A stretch of 64,000 nucleotides of DNA from Actinoplanes lobatus (GTDB lineage: Bacteria > Actinomycetota > Actinomycetes > Mycobacteriales > Micromonosporaceae): contig NZ_JACHNC010000001.1 in the NCBI RefSeq assembly GCF_014205215.1, forward strand, positions 7,560,501 through 7,624,500. The letters are read 5' to 3'. The notes beneath the pieces were generated by a model. The model was given only the letters and a program-made list of their open reading frames with translations, made no database searches and was not told the DNA's origin. Within the stretch, counting starts at the first letter, position 1, and each line of letters starts with the position of its first letter. Shown piece after piece: positions 1 to 8,598 of the stretch. Both the position numbers and the translations under genes were made by a program.

Positions 1-2468
1 CCCGCGCCGCCCTCGACCTCTGGCGGGGCGAGCCCCTGACCGGCGTCGGCGGCGTGTGGGCCGACCGGATCCGCGAGACGCTGCGCGACGAGCACGCGGA
101 CGCGGTCGTCGCCTGGGCGCACACCGAGATCCGCGACGGCCGGGCCGAGACGGTGCTGGCGCCGCTGACCGAGCTGGCCGAGCAGCGGCCCTTGTTCGAA
201 CCGGCCACCGAGGCGCTGATCCGGGCCCTGCACACGGCCGGCCGGCCCGCCGACGCGCTGATCCGCTACGACCGGATCCGCCGCCTGCTCCGCGACGAGC
301 TCGGCGCCGACCCGGGACCGGCTCTCCAGGCCGCCCACCGGGTGGTGCTGCGCAACGAGCCGGCCGCGGTCACGGTCCGGCCGGTGCCCGCGCAACTGCC
401 CGCCGACGTGCCCGCGTTCACCGGCCGGGCCGCCGAACTGGCCGAACTCGACCGGACCGGAACCCCGCCGGTCGTCTGTCTCACCGGCACACCGGGCGCC
501 GGCAAGACCGCCCTGGCCGTGCACTGGGCGCACCGGGCCCGCGACCGGTTCCCCGACGGCCAGCTGTACGTCAACCTGCGCGGCTTCGACCCGGAACTAC
601 CGGTGACGCCCCTGGAGGCGCTCGGCACCCTGCTCGCCGCGGTCCTGCCGCACGGCCGGGCGGCGCCGGCCGGGCTGGACGAACGCGCGGCCCAGTACCG
701 CACCGAACTGGCCTGCCGCCGCATGCTCGTGGTGCTCGACAACGCGGCCACCGTCGAGCAGGTCCGGCACCTGCTGCCCGGCGCACCCACCTGCGCGGTC
801 CTGGTCACCAGCCGTGACTCGCTGGCCGGCCTGGTGTCGGTGCACGGCGCCCACCGGATCGCCCTGGACGTGCTGCCGGCTCCCGACGCGGCCGCGCTGC
901 TGCGCGAACTCGTCGGCGACCGGGTCGGCCGGGAGCCGGACGCGGCCGCGACGCTGGTCGAGCAGTGCGCCCGCCTGCCGCTGGCGTTGCGGATCGCCGC
1001 CGAACTCGCCGCGTCCCGGCCGGGCGCCACCCTCCGCGCCCTCACCACCGAACTGGCCGGGCAGCGCCGTCTCGACCTGCTCAGCGACGGCGGTGATCCA
1101 CGGGCCGCGGTCCGGGCCGTCTTCTCCTGGTCGCTGCGGCACCTGCCGGCCGCGGCCGTGGACCTGTTCGCGCTGCTCGGGCTGCATCCCGGCCCGTGGA
1201 TCGACGCGCTCGCCGCCGCCGCGCTGTCCGGCCGTCCGGTGGGCGAGACGCTCCCCGTGCTGACCCGGGCGCACCTGATCCACCGGGTCGCCGACGACCG
1301 GTACGGGCTGCACGACCTGCTGCGCGCGTACGCCGCCGAACGGGCCGCCGACGGTCCGGCCGCACTCGCCCGCCTGTACGACCACTACCTGGGCGCGGCC
1401 TCGGCGGCGATGCAGGTGCTCTACCCCGGCGAGGCGGGCCGGCGGCCACCGGTGACGGAGCGCGGGCCGCTGCCGGACATCGCCGCACCGGAGACGGCAC
1501 GCGACTGGCTGCACACCGAGCTGCCGAACCTCACCGCCGTCGCCGTGCACGCCGCCGCCCACGGGGCACCGGCCGTGACCGTGCGACTCGCCGCGATCCT
1601 GTACCGCTACCTCGACGGCGACCAGCACAGCGCCGCCGTGGTCGTCTTCGAGACGGCCCGCGCCGCGTCCCGGGATCTCGGCGACGAACCCGGCGAGGCG
1701 TACGCGCTGAACGCGCTCGCCTACACGTACGCGCAGGAGGGCCGGCACCCGGTCGCGATCGAGCGCCTGGAGGAGGCGCTGCGGCTCTCGTCACGGGCCG
1801 GCGACGAGGTGGGCGAGGCCCGGGCGCTCGGCAACCTCGCGATGATCGAGGAACAACTCGGCCGGTACGAGAATGCCGCGCAGCGGTTCGAACAGGCGCT
1901 GCACCGTTTCCGGCGGCTCGGCGACCGCACCGGCGAGGCGCACGTGCGCACCCGGCTCGCCTCGGTCGAGGCGCGCCTCGGCCACGTCGGCACGGCTCGC
2001 GGGTACGCCGAACGGGCGCTGGCGATGCACCGGCGGTCCGGGCACCGGTTCGGCGAGGCGTGGGCTCTGAACAGCCTGAGCGAGGTCGAGTCGCACAGCG
2101 GCCGGCACGCGGCGGCCGCCGACGGGCACCGGCAGGCCCTGGCGCTGTTCCGGGAACTCGGGCACCGCAGCAGCCAGGCGTGGACCCTGGACAGTCTCGG
2201 CGTGGGGGAGCGGCGGCTCGGCCGCTACGGGCGGGCCGGTGAACACCATCGGCAGGCCCTGGAGATCTTCGACGATCTCGGGGAACGGTTCGGGCAGGCG
2301 TCGGCGCTCAACGGCCTCGGCGAGACCTACGACGCGTGCGGTGACCGGGAACGGGCGCTTTCCGCGTACCGTCGCGCCCTTGAACTGGCCGTGCGGACCG
2401 GCGCCCGTGACCAGCAGGCCCGAGCGGAAGCCGGCATCGGCGAAGGCGAAGCCGAGCCGGACCACTGA
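1..2468 (+). CDS. AfsR/SARP-type regulator: BTAD, NB-ARC NTPase and TPR (5' partial)
   Basis: The reading frame is open from base 3 and enters the window inside a bacterial transcriptional activation domain (BTAD; ALDLWRGEPL motif), so the N-terminal winged helix lies outside. The GTG at 54 is internal, not the start. After BTAD comes an NB-ARC/STAND ATPase with a P-loop GTPGAGKT near visible residue 162 and a Walker B-like LVVLDN. The C-terminal third is TPR repeats of about 40 residues with GEA/ALNxL motifs. Known relatives are AfsR-like regulators of secondary metabolism that switch on ATP binding. The target genes are not visible; the secreted propeller gene begins 73 bp downstream on the same strand. 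Domain call is firm, physiological role unknown. Confidence 0.9.
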   Translation, partial: RAALDLWRGEPLTGVGGVWADRIRETLRDEHADAVVAWAHTEIRDGRAETVLAPLTELAEQRPLFEPATEALIRALHTAGRPADALIRYDRIRRLLRDELGADPGPALQAAHRVVLRNEPAAVTVRPVPAQLPADVPAFTGRAAELAELDRTGTPPVVCLTGTPGAGKTALAVHWAHRARDRFPDGQLYVNLRGFDPELPVTPLEALGTLLAAVLPHGRAAPAGLDERAAQYRTELACRRMLVVLDNAATVEQVRHLLPGAPTCAVLVTSRDSLAGLVSVHGAHRIALDVLPAPDAAALLRELVGDRVGREPDAAATLVEQCARLPLALRIAAELAASRPGATLRALTTELAGQRRLDLLSDGGDPRAAVRAVFSWSLRHLPAAAVDLFALLGLHPGPWIDALAAAALSGRPVGETLPVLTRAHLIHRVADDRYGLHDLLRAYAAERAADGPAALARLYDHYLGAASAAMQVLYPGEAGRRPPVTERGPLPDIAAPETARDWLHTELPNLTAVAVHAAAHGAPAVTVRLAAILYRYLDGDQHSAAVVVFETARAASRDLGDEPGEAYALNALAYTYAQEGRHPVAIERLEEALRLSSRAGDEVGEARALGNLAMIEEQLGRYENAAQRFEQALHRFRRLGDRTGEAHVRTRLASVEARLGHVGTARGYAERALAMHRRSGHRFGEAWALNSLSEVESHSGRHAAAADGHRQALALFRELGHRSSQAWTLDSLGVGERRLGRYGRAGEHHRQALEIFDDLGERFGQASALNGLGETYDACGDRERALSAYRRALELAVRTGARDQQARAEAGIGEGEAEPDH

Positions 2469-2541
2469 CCGTCCACAACATTTCCGCAAGCCGCCGTGGA
2501 CAGGCTTCCTCCGAACACGAAACCCGAAACGGGGAGGAAGA

Positions 2542-3690
2542 ATGCTCAAACTCGGCAGAGCACTCGGGTACGCGCTGACCGGCGTGACCGCGGCCACGGT
2601 GATCGGGATCGTCCCGGCGCCGGCCGTCGCGGCCGCGGCCCCGCTGCCCTCGGACGTCACGGCGCTCAGCACCCCGGCCGCCGATCCGTTCGGCCGGTTC
2701 ATCGTCTCCCGCGGCCTGGACGGCACCATGCTGTACAGCCGCGGCAACCCGGCCGCCAACACCTACGACCCGTTCGTCTCCACCGGACAGGCCATCCTCG
2801 GCGACCCCACCGGCGTCCTGACCCCGGACGGGGCACAGGTGTTCGGCCGGGACGTCTTCAACCAGCCGGTCACCGCGCTGGGCGCCGCCTTCAACCAGCC
2901 CACCGGTTTCCAGGTGATCCCCGGGCTGCTCATCTCCAGCGAGATCGCGGCGGTCCAGATCCCGCCGCGCGGCTCCCAGCCGCCGCAGACCCGGATCTTC
3001 GCCCGCGGCCTGGAGGACGGCGCCGTCTACACCAACCTGCTCATCCAGGGCAGCCCGCAAGGCTGGGTGAACCTGGGCGGCGTCATCACCAGCGAGATCG
3101 CCGCGGCCGTCACCGGGCCGCTCGACTTCACCGTCAACCTGCGGCTCGTGGTGCGCGGCACCGACAACCGGCTGTACTCGATGCTGTTCAACAACACCAA
3201 CGGCTTGGTGTCCGGCTGGAACCCGGTCGGCGACCTCATCGCCACCGGCAACCCGGAACTGCTGTCCAACGGCGGCACCCAGGAGCTGCGCGGCAACGAG
3301 CTGTTCGTCCGCGGGGCGCCCCGCAACGCCGTGTTCACCTGGAACTTCGACAGCCCCGGCTGGGTCGACCTGGGCGGCGTCGCCAACAGCGACCTCACCG
3401 CGGCGGTCGCCTCCGACGGCGGGGTGCAGTTCTGGGTGCGCGGCACCACCAACAACATCTACCTGAACCGCCGCGCGCCCGGTTCGGCCAGGTTCGGCGG
3501 CTACGTCAACCTGCGCGGCATCGGCACCGGCAACCCGGTCTCCACCGGGGCCGCGCCGTTCTCCGGCCGGACGGTGGCCGACCAGGTGTTCGTCCGCGGC
3601 ACCGACAACCGCCTCTACGGCCTGATCCAGGTCAACTTCGTCGGCGGCTTCGACCGGTTCGTGCCGATCAACGGCCCGGCGCAGGGCTGA
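2542..3690 (+). CDS. secreted beta-propeller (PLL/tectonin-like) protein
   Basis: 382 aa from ATG 2542, chosen because GGGGAGGAAG lies just upstream and the protein then opens with a signal peptide (KLGR, a hydrophobic stretch, then cleavage around APAVAAAAP). The mature part holds at least five spaced blade motifs of the form (F/W)VRGxxNxLY, for example FVRGTDNRLYGL near the C-terminus, separated by about 45-50 residues. Such repeats occur in PLL-like and fucose-lectin-like beta-propellers. No catalytic residues are recognisable; glycan or surface binding is an inference from fold. It follows the AfsR-like gene by 73 bp and could be its target or simply a neighbour. Confidence 0.8.
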   Translation: MLKLGRALGYALTGVTAATVIGIVPAPAVAAAAPLPSDVTALSTPAADPFGRFIVSRGLDGTMLYSRGNPAANTYDPFVSTGQAILGDPTGVLTPDGAQVFGRDVFNQPVTALGAAFNQPTGFQVIPGLLISSEIAAVQIPPRGSQPPQTRIFARGLEDGAVYTNLLIQGSPQGWVNLGGVITSEIAAAVTGPLDFTVNLRLVVRGTDNRLYSMLFNNTNGLVSGWNPVGDLIATGNPELLSNGGTQELRGNELFVRGAPRNAVFTWNFDSPGWVDLGGVANSDLTAAVASDGGVQFWVRGTTNNIYLNRRAPGSARFGGYVNLRGIGTGNPVSTGAAPFSGRTVADQVFVRGTDNRLYGLIQVNFVGGFDRFVPINGPAQG

Positions 3691-3730
3691 CGGCATTGCC
3701 ACAGCTGAGGGGGCGTGTAATTGTGTAATC

Positions 3731-4177
3731 ATGACCGGCGTTGAGACCACATTGTACGAACATGTCGGCGGCCACGGTGCGTTGCACCGTCTGGTCGCCG
3801 ACTGGTATCCGACCGTTCTCGCCGACCCACTCCTGCACCCGCTCTTCGGTGACGGGCACCCCGAACACATCGACCATCTGACCGCGTTCCTGGGCGAGGT
3901 GTTCGGCGGGCCCACCACGTACACCGATGATCTCGGAGGTTTTCCGGCGATCCTGGAGGCGCATCGCGGAAAAAGGATCCGTGCGGATCAGCGGCAGCGT
4001 TTCATCGACCTCTTCCTGGCCGCCGCCGACCGCACCGGCCTGCCCGGCGACTCCCGCACCCGGACGGCACTGCGCGACTACCTCGACTTCGGCACCGAGG
4101 TGGCCGTCCAGAACTCGCACGCGACCGCCGACACCGACCTGCACCCCTGTCAGGAGGTGCCGCGCTGGGACGGCTGA
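3731..4177 (+). CDS. truncated haemoglobin (group II-like)
   Basis: 148 aa, ATG start. The opening TTLYEHVGG and the spacing match trHbs. Tyr26 (B10 region) and His78 in LEAHRGKRI are the likely distal and proximal haem-pocket residues. The QRQRFIDLF helix and a short C-terminal tail complete a 2-on-2 globin. Known group II trHbs bind O2, NO or CO in actinobacteria and are cytosolic. The gene stands alone on the plus strand between the propeller and the converging moeA gene. Assignment to group II rather than group I is from overall similarity and is less certain. Confidence 0.9.
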   Translation: MTGVETTLYEHVGGHGALHRLVADWYPTVLADPLLHPLFGDGHPEHIDHLTAFLGEVFGGPTTYTDDLGGFPAILEAHRGKRIRADQRQRFIDLFLAAADRTGLPGDSRTRTALRDYLDFGTEVAVQNSHATADTDLHPCQEVPRWDG

Positions 4178-4213
4178 GTTTCCCTCAACGGGAGCCGCCC
4201 ACCGCTGCCGATT

Positions 4214-5344
4214 TCACGGCAGGGCGAGCAGCGGGGCGGCGGCGCCGTCGGTCCACGTGTCGGGCAGGACGGCCAGGGCGTCGGCGATGGCCGCCAGGTG
4301 CAGGCCCGCCGAACCGCCCGGGCCCGCGATGCGGCCGCCGGTCACCGGGACGATGCGGGCGCCGCCGGGCATCAGCCGGGCGCGGCCGCTCACCGCGGCG
4401 GTCGGCAGCGGGCCGGGCGGACGTCCGGCCAGCGTCGCCACCAGCGGTTCGAGCAGGGTCAAGGCGGCGACCAGGCCGGCGTACGGGTTCCCCGGCAAGC
4501 TCACCACGAACCGCCCGTCCGGCAGCACCGCCAGGCCCTGCGGGTGCCCGGGACGGCACCGCACGCCGCACACCAGCCAGGTCGCCTTCTCCGCGGCCAG
4601 CAGCGTGTGCAGGTGATCGGCGGCCCCCTTCGACGACGAACCACTCACCACGATCACGTCCGCGCCGGACCCGGCGAGGGCGGCGGCCAGCCGGTCCGGG
4701 TCGTCGGGCAGATGCCGGCTGTCCCGGAAACGGCCGCCGGCCCGGGTGGCGACCGCCGCGACCGGCCCGGTGAAACTGTCCCGCACCTGACCCGGCCCCG
4801 GCACCCCACTGGTGATCACCTCATCGCCGGTGACCAGCAGCGACACGGTCGGCGGCCGATGCGTGGAGACCGTCTGCGCCCCGGCCTGCACGGCGGCCGC
4901 GACCACGGTGGCCGTCACGACCCGCCCGGCCGGAACCACCACCGCTCCCTCGGCGAGCGCATCCCCGGCCCGCCGGATGTGCGCCCGCTGCCCGCGCACC
5001 GCGTGCACGACACCCGCGGTCACCGTGCACTCCTCGTACGGCAGCACCGCCTCGGCCCCGTCCGGCACCGGCGCCCCGGTCGCGATCTCCACGGCGTCAC
5101 CGGGGCCCAGCGGCTCTCCGGTGGCGTGGCCGGCGAGCACCCGTCCCCGTACGGTCCACGGCCCGTCACCGGCGACCGCGTAACCGTCCATGGCCGCGTT
5201 GTCGAACGCCGGCACCGGCCGTACACAGCACACCGGCCCGGCGAGCACCTGCCCGAGGGCCTCCTCCACGGGCACGGTCCGGCCGGGCAGGGGATCGGCG
5301 GCGTCCCGTGCGATGACGTACGCCTGATCCCACGGGGCTCCCAC
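4214..5344 (-). CDS. moeA: molybdopterin molybdenumtransferase MoeA-like
   Basis: 376 aa from GTG 5344, with GGAGATC upstream. MoeA landmarks are present: PAFDNAAMDGYAV near the N-terminus, IATGAPVPDGAEAVLPYE, and LPGNPYAG near the C-terminus. MoeA inserts molybdate into adenylated molybdopterin to form Moco in the cytosol. The usual SGGVSVGxxD loop reads SGSSSKGAADH here, so this is a divergent member and may be a paralogue of the housekeeping enzyme. A methyltransferase remnant ends 8 bp upstream on the same strand, and modA (molybdate binding) lies divergently just beyond, supporting a molybdenum role. Confidence 0.85.
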   Translation of the reverse strand: MGAPWDQAYVIARDAADPLPGRTVPVEEALGQVLAGPVCCVRPVPAFDNAAMDGYAVAGDGPWTVRGRVLAGHATGEPLGPGDAVEIATGAPVPDGAEAVLPYEECTVTAGVVHAVRGQRAHIRRAGDALAEGAVVVPAGRVVTATVVAAAVQAGAQTVSTHRPPTVSLLVTGDEVITSGVPGPGQVRDSFTGPVAAVATRAGGRFRDSRHLPDDPDRLAAALAGSGADVIVVSGSSSKGAADHLHTLLAAEKATWLVCGVRCRPGHPQGLAVLPDGRFVVSLPGNPYAGLVAALTLLEPLVATLAGRPPGPLPTAAVSGRARLMPGGARIVPVTGGRIAGPGGSAGLHLAAIADALAVLPDTWTDGAAAPLLALP

Positions 5345-5352
5345 GATCTCTC

Positions 5353-5736
5353 CTATCGGCGGGCCGCCACCGCGAGGAACCGGTGCTCGGCGTCGTCGTA
5401 GCCGGTCAGCACCCAGCCGGTGTCGGCGGCGGTGACCCGCAGGACGTGCTCGGCCAGCGGCTCGTCCGGCCCCAGCGTACGGCCATGCCGGGCGGCGAGC
5501 GCGGCCCGGCCCGACGGGTGGAACAGCACCAGCCGCCCGCCCGGCCGGGTGATCCGGGCCAGCTCCCGCAGCCCGCCGGCCGGGGACGGCAGGTGGTTGA
5601 TCAGCCCGGCGGCGAACACCGCGTCCACCGACCCGGTCGCCAGCGGAAGCCGCCGGGCGTCATCATGCATCTGCGACACCAGCAAGCCAATCGCCCCGGC
5701 ATCTGCTGGGAGTTCAGCTGATATACAGCCGCACAT
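5353..5736 (-). pseudogene. N-terminally truncated class I SAM methyltransferase
   Basis: 127 aa from ATG 5736. What remains is the second half of a Rossmann methyltransferase: ARRLPLATGSVDAVF (motif around beta 4), the LRELARITRPGGRLVLFHP motif and a C-terminal strand. The glycine-rich SAM-binding motif I (DxGxGxG) is missing, and there is no room for it because the divergent modA starts at 5758. It could be a remnant or a short protein read with moeA, which starts 8 bp downstream. Without motif I, SAM binding is unlikely, hence the pseudogene label; an intact small protein cannot be excluded. Confidence 0.6.
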
Positions 5737-5757
5737 GTCTGCCGCTATGGTGAGCCG

Positions 5758-6519
5758 GTGATCAAACGTTTCGCCACCGCGGCCGGACTCGCGGTTCTTC
5801 TCACGTTCGGGCTCGCCGGCTGCGGTGACAGCGGTGACACCAAGGAGGAAGGCGAGACCGGCGCGGTCACCGTCTTCGCCGCCGCCTCGCTCACCGAGTC
5901 GTTCACCACCCTCGGCAAGCAGTTCGAGGCCGCCCACCCGGGCAGCAAGGTCACCTTCAACTTCGGCGGCAGCTCGGGGCTGGCCACCCAGATCAACGAG
6001 GGCGCCCCGGCGGACGTGTTCGCCTCCGCCTCCCCGAAGACCATGCAGACCGTCACCAGCGCCGAGAACCCGGTCACGTTCGTACGCAATCAGCTCGTCA
6101 TCGCCGTTGCCAAGGGCAACCCGAAAGGCATCACCGGGCTCGCCGACCTGACCAAACCGGACCTGAAGGTGGCGCTCTGCGCCGAGGCCGTCCCGTGCGG
6201 CGCCGCCGCCAAGACCGCCCTCGAGGCGGCCGGTGTCAAACTCACCCCGGTCACCCTGGAGCAGGACGTGAAGGCCGCCCTGTCCAAGGTGAAACTCGGC
6301 GAGGTCGACGCCGCCCTGGTCTACCGCACCGACGCCAAGGCGTCTGCCGCCGACGTGGACGGCATCGAGTTCCCCGAGTCCGCCAAGGCGATCAACGACT
6401 ACCCGATCGCCCTGCTCAAGAGCGCCGCCAACACCACCGGCGGGCAGGCGTTCATCGACTACGTGCTCTCCGCCGACGGGGTGAAGGTCCTCACCGAAGC
6501 CGGGTTCCAGGCACCCTAG
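5758..6519 (+). CDS. modA: molybdate ABC transporter substrate-binding lipoprotein
   Basis: 253 aa, GTG start. The signal peptide ends in the lipobox LAGC with Cys22 as lipidation site, so it is anchored outside the membrane. The mature protein starts GAVTVFAAASLTESF, a ModA hallmark, followed by NFGGSSGLATQI and GAPADVFASA. These match the oxyanion-binding fold of ModA. No modB or modC follows; the next gene is an unrelated HAD hydrolase, so the permease and ATPase must be elsewhere or the gene is an orphan. It is divergent from the methyltransferase remnant and moeA by 21 bp. Confidence 0.92.
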   Translation: MIKRFATAAGLAVLLTFGLAGCGDSGDTKEEGETGAVTVFAAASLTESFTTLGKQFEAAHPGSKVTFNFGGSSGLATQINEGAPADVFASASPKTMQTVTSAENPVTFVRNQLVIAVAKGNPKGITGLADLTKPDLKVALCAEAVPCGAAAKTALEAAGVKLTPVTLEQDVKAALSKVKLGEVDAALVYRTDAKASAADVDGIEFPESAKAINDYPIALLKSAANTTGGQAFIDYVLSADGVKVLTEAGFQAP

Positions 6520-6597
6520 GACCACGCACCCCCGGGCCGGAACGGGAATCGGACTGTCGTCGGTCATGCCGTCATCCGTCCCCCTACGCTACGGATC

Positions 6598-7254
6598 ATG
6601 CGTGCCGTGCTGTTCGATCTCGATGACACCCTGGTGGACCAGGAGAGCGCCTCCGCGGCCGCGGTCGTGGCGTGGGCCGCGACGTTCGGGATCACCGACG
6701 CCGGGGTGGCCCGGCGCTGGTCCGGGATCTCCCACCGGCACTACGCGCGCTACCAGCGCCGCGAGATCACCTTCACCGGGCAGCGGCGCGACCGGGTGCG
6801 GGAGTTCCTCGGCCGGGAGATGACCGACGCCGAGGCGGACGAACTGTTCGCCGGATACCTGGAACGGTACGAGGCCGGCTGGACGATCTTCGATGACGCG
6901 GTGCCGGCGCTGCGGCGGGCCCGGGCGGCCGGGCTGACCGTCGGCATCCTCACCAACGGCGAGGAGGGCCAGCAGCGCCGCAAAGTGGACCGGTTCGGCC
7001 TGACCGCCGAGATCGACCTGCTCGTGGCGTCGTCGGTGCTGCCCGCCGGCAAACCGGACCCGCGGGCGTTCGGGTACGCGGTCGGCCTGCTCGGCACGGC
7101 CCCGGCCGAGACGCTGATGGTCGGCAACTCGCTCGGCAAGGACGTCCTCGGCGCCCAGAACGCCGGCCTGCTCGCCGTACTGCTCGACCGCGCCGACGCC
7201 CACCCCGGCGCCGGCGTCCACCGCGTCCGCTCCCTCGACGAGCTCACCTTCTGA
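6598..7254 (+). CDS. HAD-superfamily hydrolase
   Basis: 218 aa, ATG start. Motif I is LFDLDDTLVD (nucleophile and acid Asp), motif II LTNGEEGQQ, motif III around the Lys of AGKPDPRAF, and motif IV MVGNSLGKDV. The cap is inserted between motifs I and II, as in the phosphoglycolate phosphatase-like subfamily. Motif IV reads VGNSLGKD rather than the usual VGDxxxxD, so the first acidic ligand is Asn, as in some subfamilies. The substrate is probably a small phosphate ester but cannot be named. Confidence 0.88.
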   Translation: MRAVLFDLDDTLVDQESASAAAVVAWAATFGITDAGVARRWSGISHRHYARYQRREITFTGQRRDRVREFLGREMTDAEADELFAGYLERYEAGWTIFDDAVPALRRARAAGLTVGILTNGEEGQQRRKVDRFGLTAEIDLLVASSVLPAGKPDPRAFGYAVGLLGTAPAETLMVGNSLGKDVLGAQNAGLLAVLLDRADAHPGAGVHRVRSLDELTF

Positions 7255-7340
7255 GGGGCGACCGATCACGGCCCGGCAGTCTCACCCGCCTCCAGGCGCC
7301 GGTACCGGACGGTCCCCATCCGGCGACCCGATAAGCTCCC

Positions 7341-7958
7341 GTGCTCGTGAAGATCTCCAAGGTTGCCGTGGCCGCGGTTCTGGCCGTCGGCGGTTGTTCC
7401 AGCACCTCATCACCCACCCCACAAGCCGAGGCGCCGTCCGCCCCCGGCGCCGCTGCCGCCGTCCGGGTCGGGCCCGCGGGCAGCGCCTGCGAGCTGCCCG
7501 TCTCGTTCGAGCTGGCGGAGGACTGGGAGCCGAAGGCGGTCGACGTCGAGGCGCTCGGTGAGCTGGCAGAACTGGCCCGGGTCGGTGTCTTCAACGTTCG
7601 CTGCGAGATCGACGCGAAACCGGCCGGGAACATCGGCTTCCTGCGGGTGCATGTCGCCGGCGGGCTGTCCGGAGCGCCCCGCGACCACCTGAAGATGTTC
7701 GTCAAGGCGAGCTCCCGCGGCCAGGAGGTGTCCGGGGCCACCTACTCCGACGTGCAGATCGGCGGCGGGCAGGCGGCCGAGGTCACCTGGGAGTCCTACA
7801 ACAAGGTGCTCGACCACAAGAGCAAGTACTCGGCGTTCGCCCTGAACACCAAGGACGGCGCCATGGTCGTGCAGCTCAGCCCGTTCGGAGCGGACGAGCA
7901 TCCGGGCATGCTGCCGGCGTTCCAGCTCGCCGAGCGCACCCTCGAGATCACATCATGA
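7341..7958 (+). CDS. putative lipoprotein
   Basis: 205 aa from GTG 7341; GTG 7347 is an alternative. Positive residues, a hydrophobic stretch and VGGC (Cys19) form a lipobox, followed by a Ser/Thr/Pro/Ala-rich linker and a compact domain of about 150 residues with two Cys (SACELP and VRCEID) that may pair. I do not recognise the domain beyond similarity to actinobacterial lipoproteins of the LpqN-like size class. Its stop overlaps the start of the next gene by 4 bp (ATGA), so the two are translationally coupled and probably work together. Confidence 0.75.
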   Translation: MLVKISKVAVAAVLAVGGCSSTSSPTPQAEAPSAPGAAAAVRVGPAGSACELPVSFELAEDWEPKAVDVEALGELAELARVGVFNVRCEIDAKPAGNIGFLRVHVAGGLSGAPRDHLKMFVKASSRGQEVSGATYSDVQIGGGQAAEVTWESYNKVLDHKSKYSAFALNTKDGAMVVQLSPFGADEHPGMLPAFQLAERTLEITS

Positions 7959-8578
7959 AGACCATTGCGGGGTACGACGGAGGCCCGCTCGACGACGGCG
8001 GCGCCCTGGTCGGCGCGGCCGCGTTCTGGCCGGCCCACCTCGGTCCGCACCTGATGGACCCGATGGAGGACGTGGCCGCCCTGTTCGGCGTCCCGATCGA
8101 GGACGTGGAGGCCACCTACGGGCGGCTCACCGGCCACGCCGCCTGGCCGGTGTTCACCTTCGACACCGGCCGGGACGCACGGCTCGCGGTCGTCTACCGC
8201 AACCTCGACGAGGACGAGGGCGTCGACTACCTGCTCGTGCCCGACGGCGCGGACGCGATCACCGTCGCCACCGACGAGGGCGGCGCCTTCGGGCGTGGTC
8301 TCACCTGGGACGAGGTGGCCGCGCTCGCCGCCCGCCAGCCCGAGCCGATCATCGGCGCCCGGCTGCTGCTGCTCCTGGCCCCGATGATCGTCCACTTCGA
8401 GGCGCCGGACCCCGACGTCGTCGCCCGCCTCGCCGAGGCCCTGCGGACGGTCGGGGTGCCCGGCCCCGCCCAGCCGATCGCCGAGCGGATCCTGCACCCC
8501 GACGACTACTCCGACGACGAGGAACCGGAAGCCTTCACCCGCGGCGACTCCCTCGCCGACCGCATCCTGGCTCCCTGA
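7955..8578 (+). CDS. uncharacterised acidic protein coupled to the lipoprotein
   Basis: 207 aa; the ATG lies in the ATGA overlap with the preceding lipoprotein gene. The protein is strongly acidic (runs such as NLDEDEGVDY and PDDYSDDEEPEAF), has no signal peptide and no clear membrane span, though a LLLLLAPMIVHF segment is hydrophobic. No family is recognised. Cotranslation with a lipoprotein suggests a cytosolic partner. Its stop sits in a hairpin shared with the converging ALF-repeat gene. Confidence 0.7.
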   Translation: MKTIAGYDGGPLDDGGALVGAAAFWPAHLGPHLMDPMEDVAALFGVPIEDVEATYGRLTGHAAWPVFTFDTGRDARLAVVYRNLDEDEGVDYLLVPDGADAITVATDEGGAFGRGLTWDEVAALAARQPEPIIGARLLLLLAPMIVHFEAPDPDVVARLAEALRTVGVPGPAQPIAERILHPDDYSDDEEPEAFTRGDSLADRILAP

Positions 8579-8598
8579 CCGGTCCCGGCGCCGGTCAG
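8575..8598. terminator. bidirectional hairpin between converging genes
   Basis: CTGACCGG, an 8-nt loop, then CCGGTCAG. The stem contains the stop codons of both converging genes (ending 8578 and 8595). There is no U-tract, as is common in high-GC actinobacteria. Confidence 0.5.

Noticed and set aside
2308..3924. 538-codon minus-strand ORF over the propeller gene
   Set aside because: High-GC antisense frame; the plus-strand gene has ribosome site, signal peptide and repeats.
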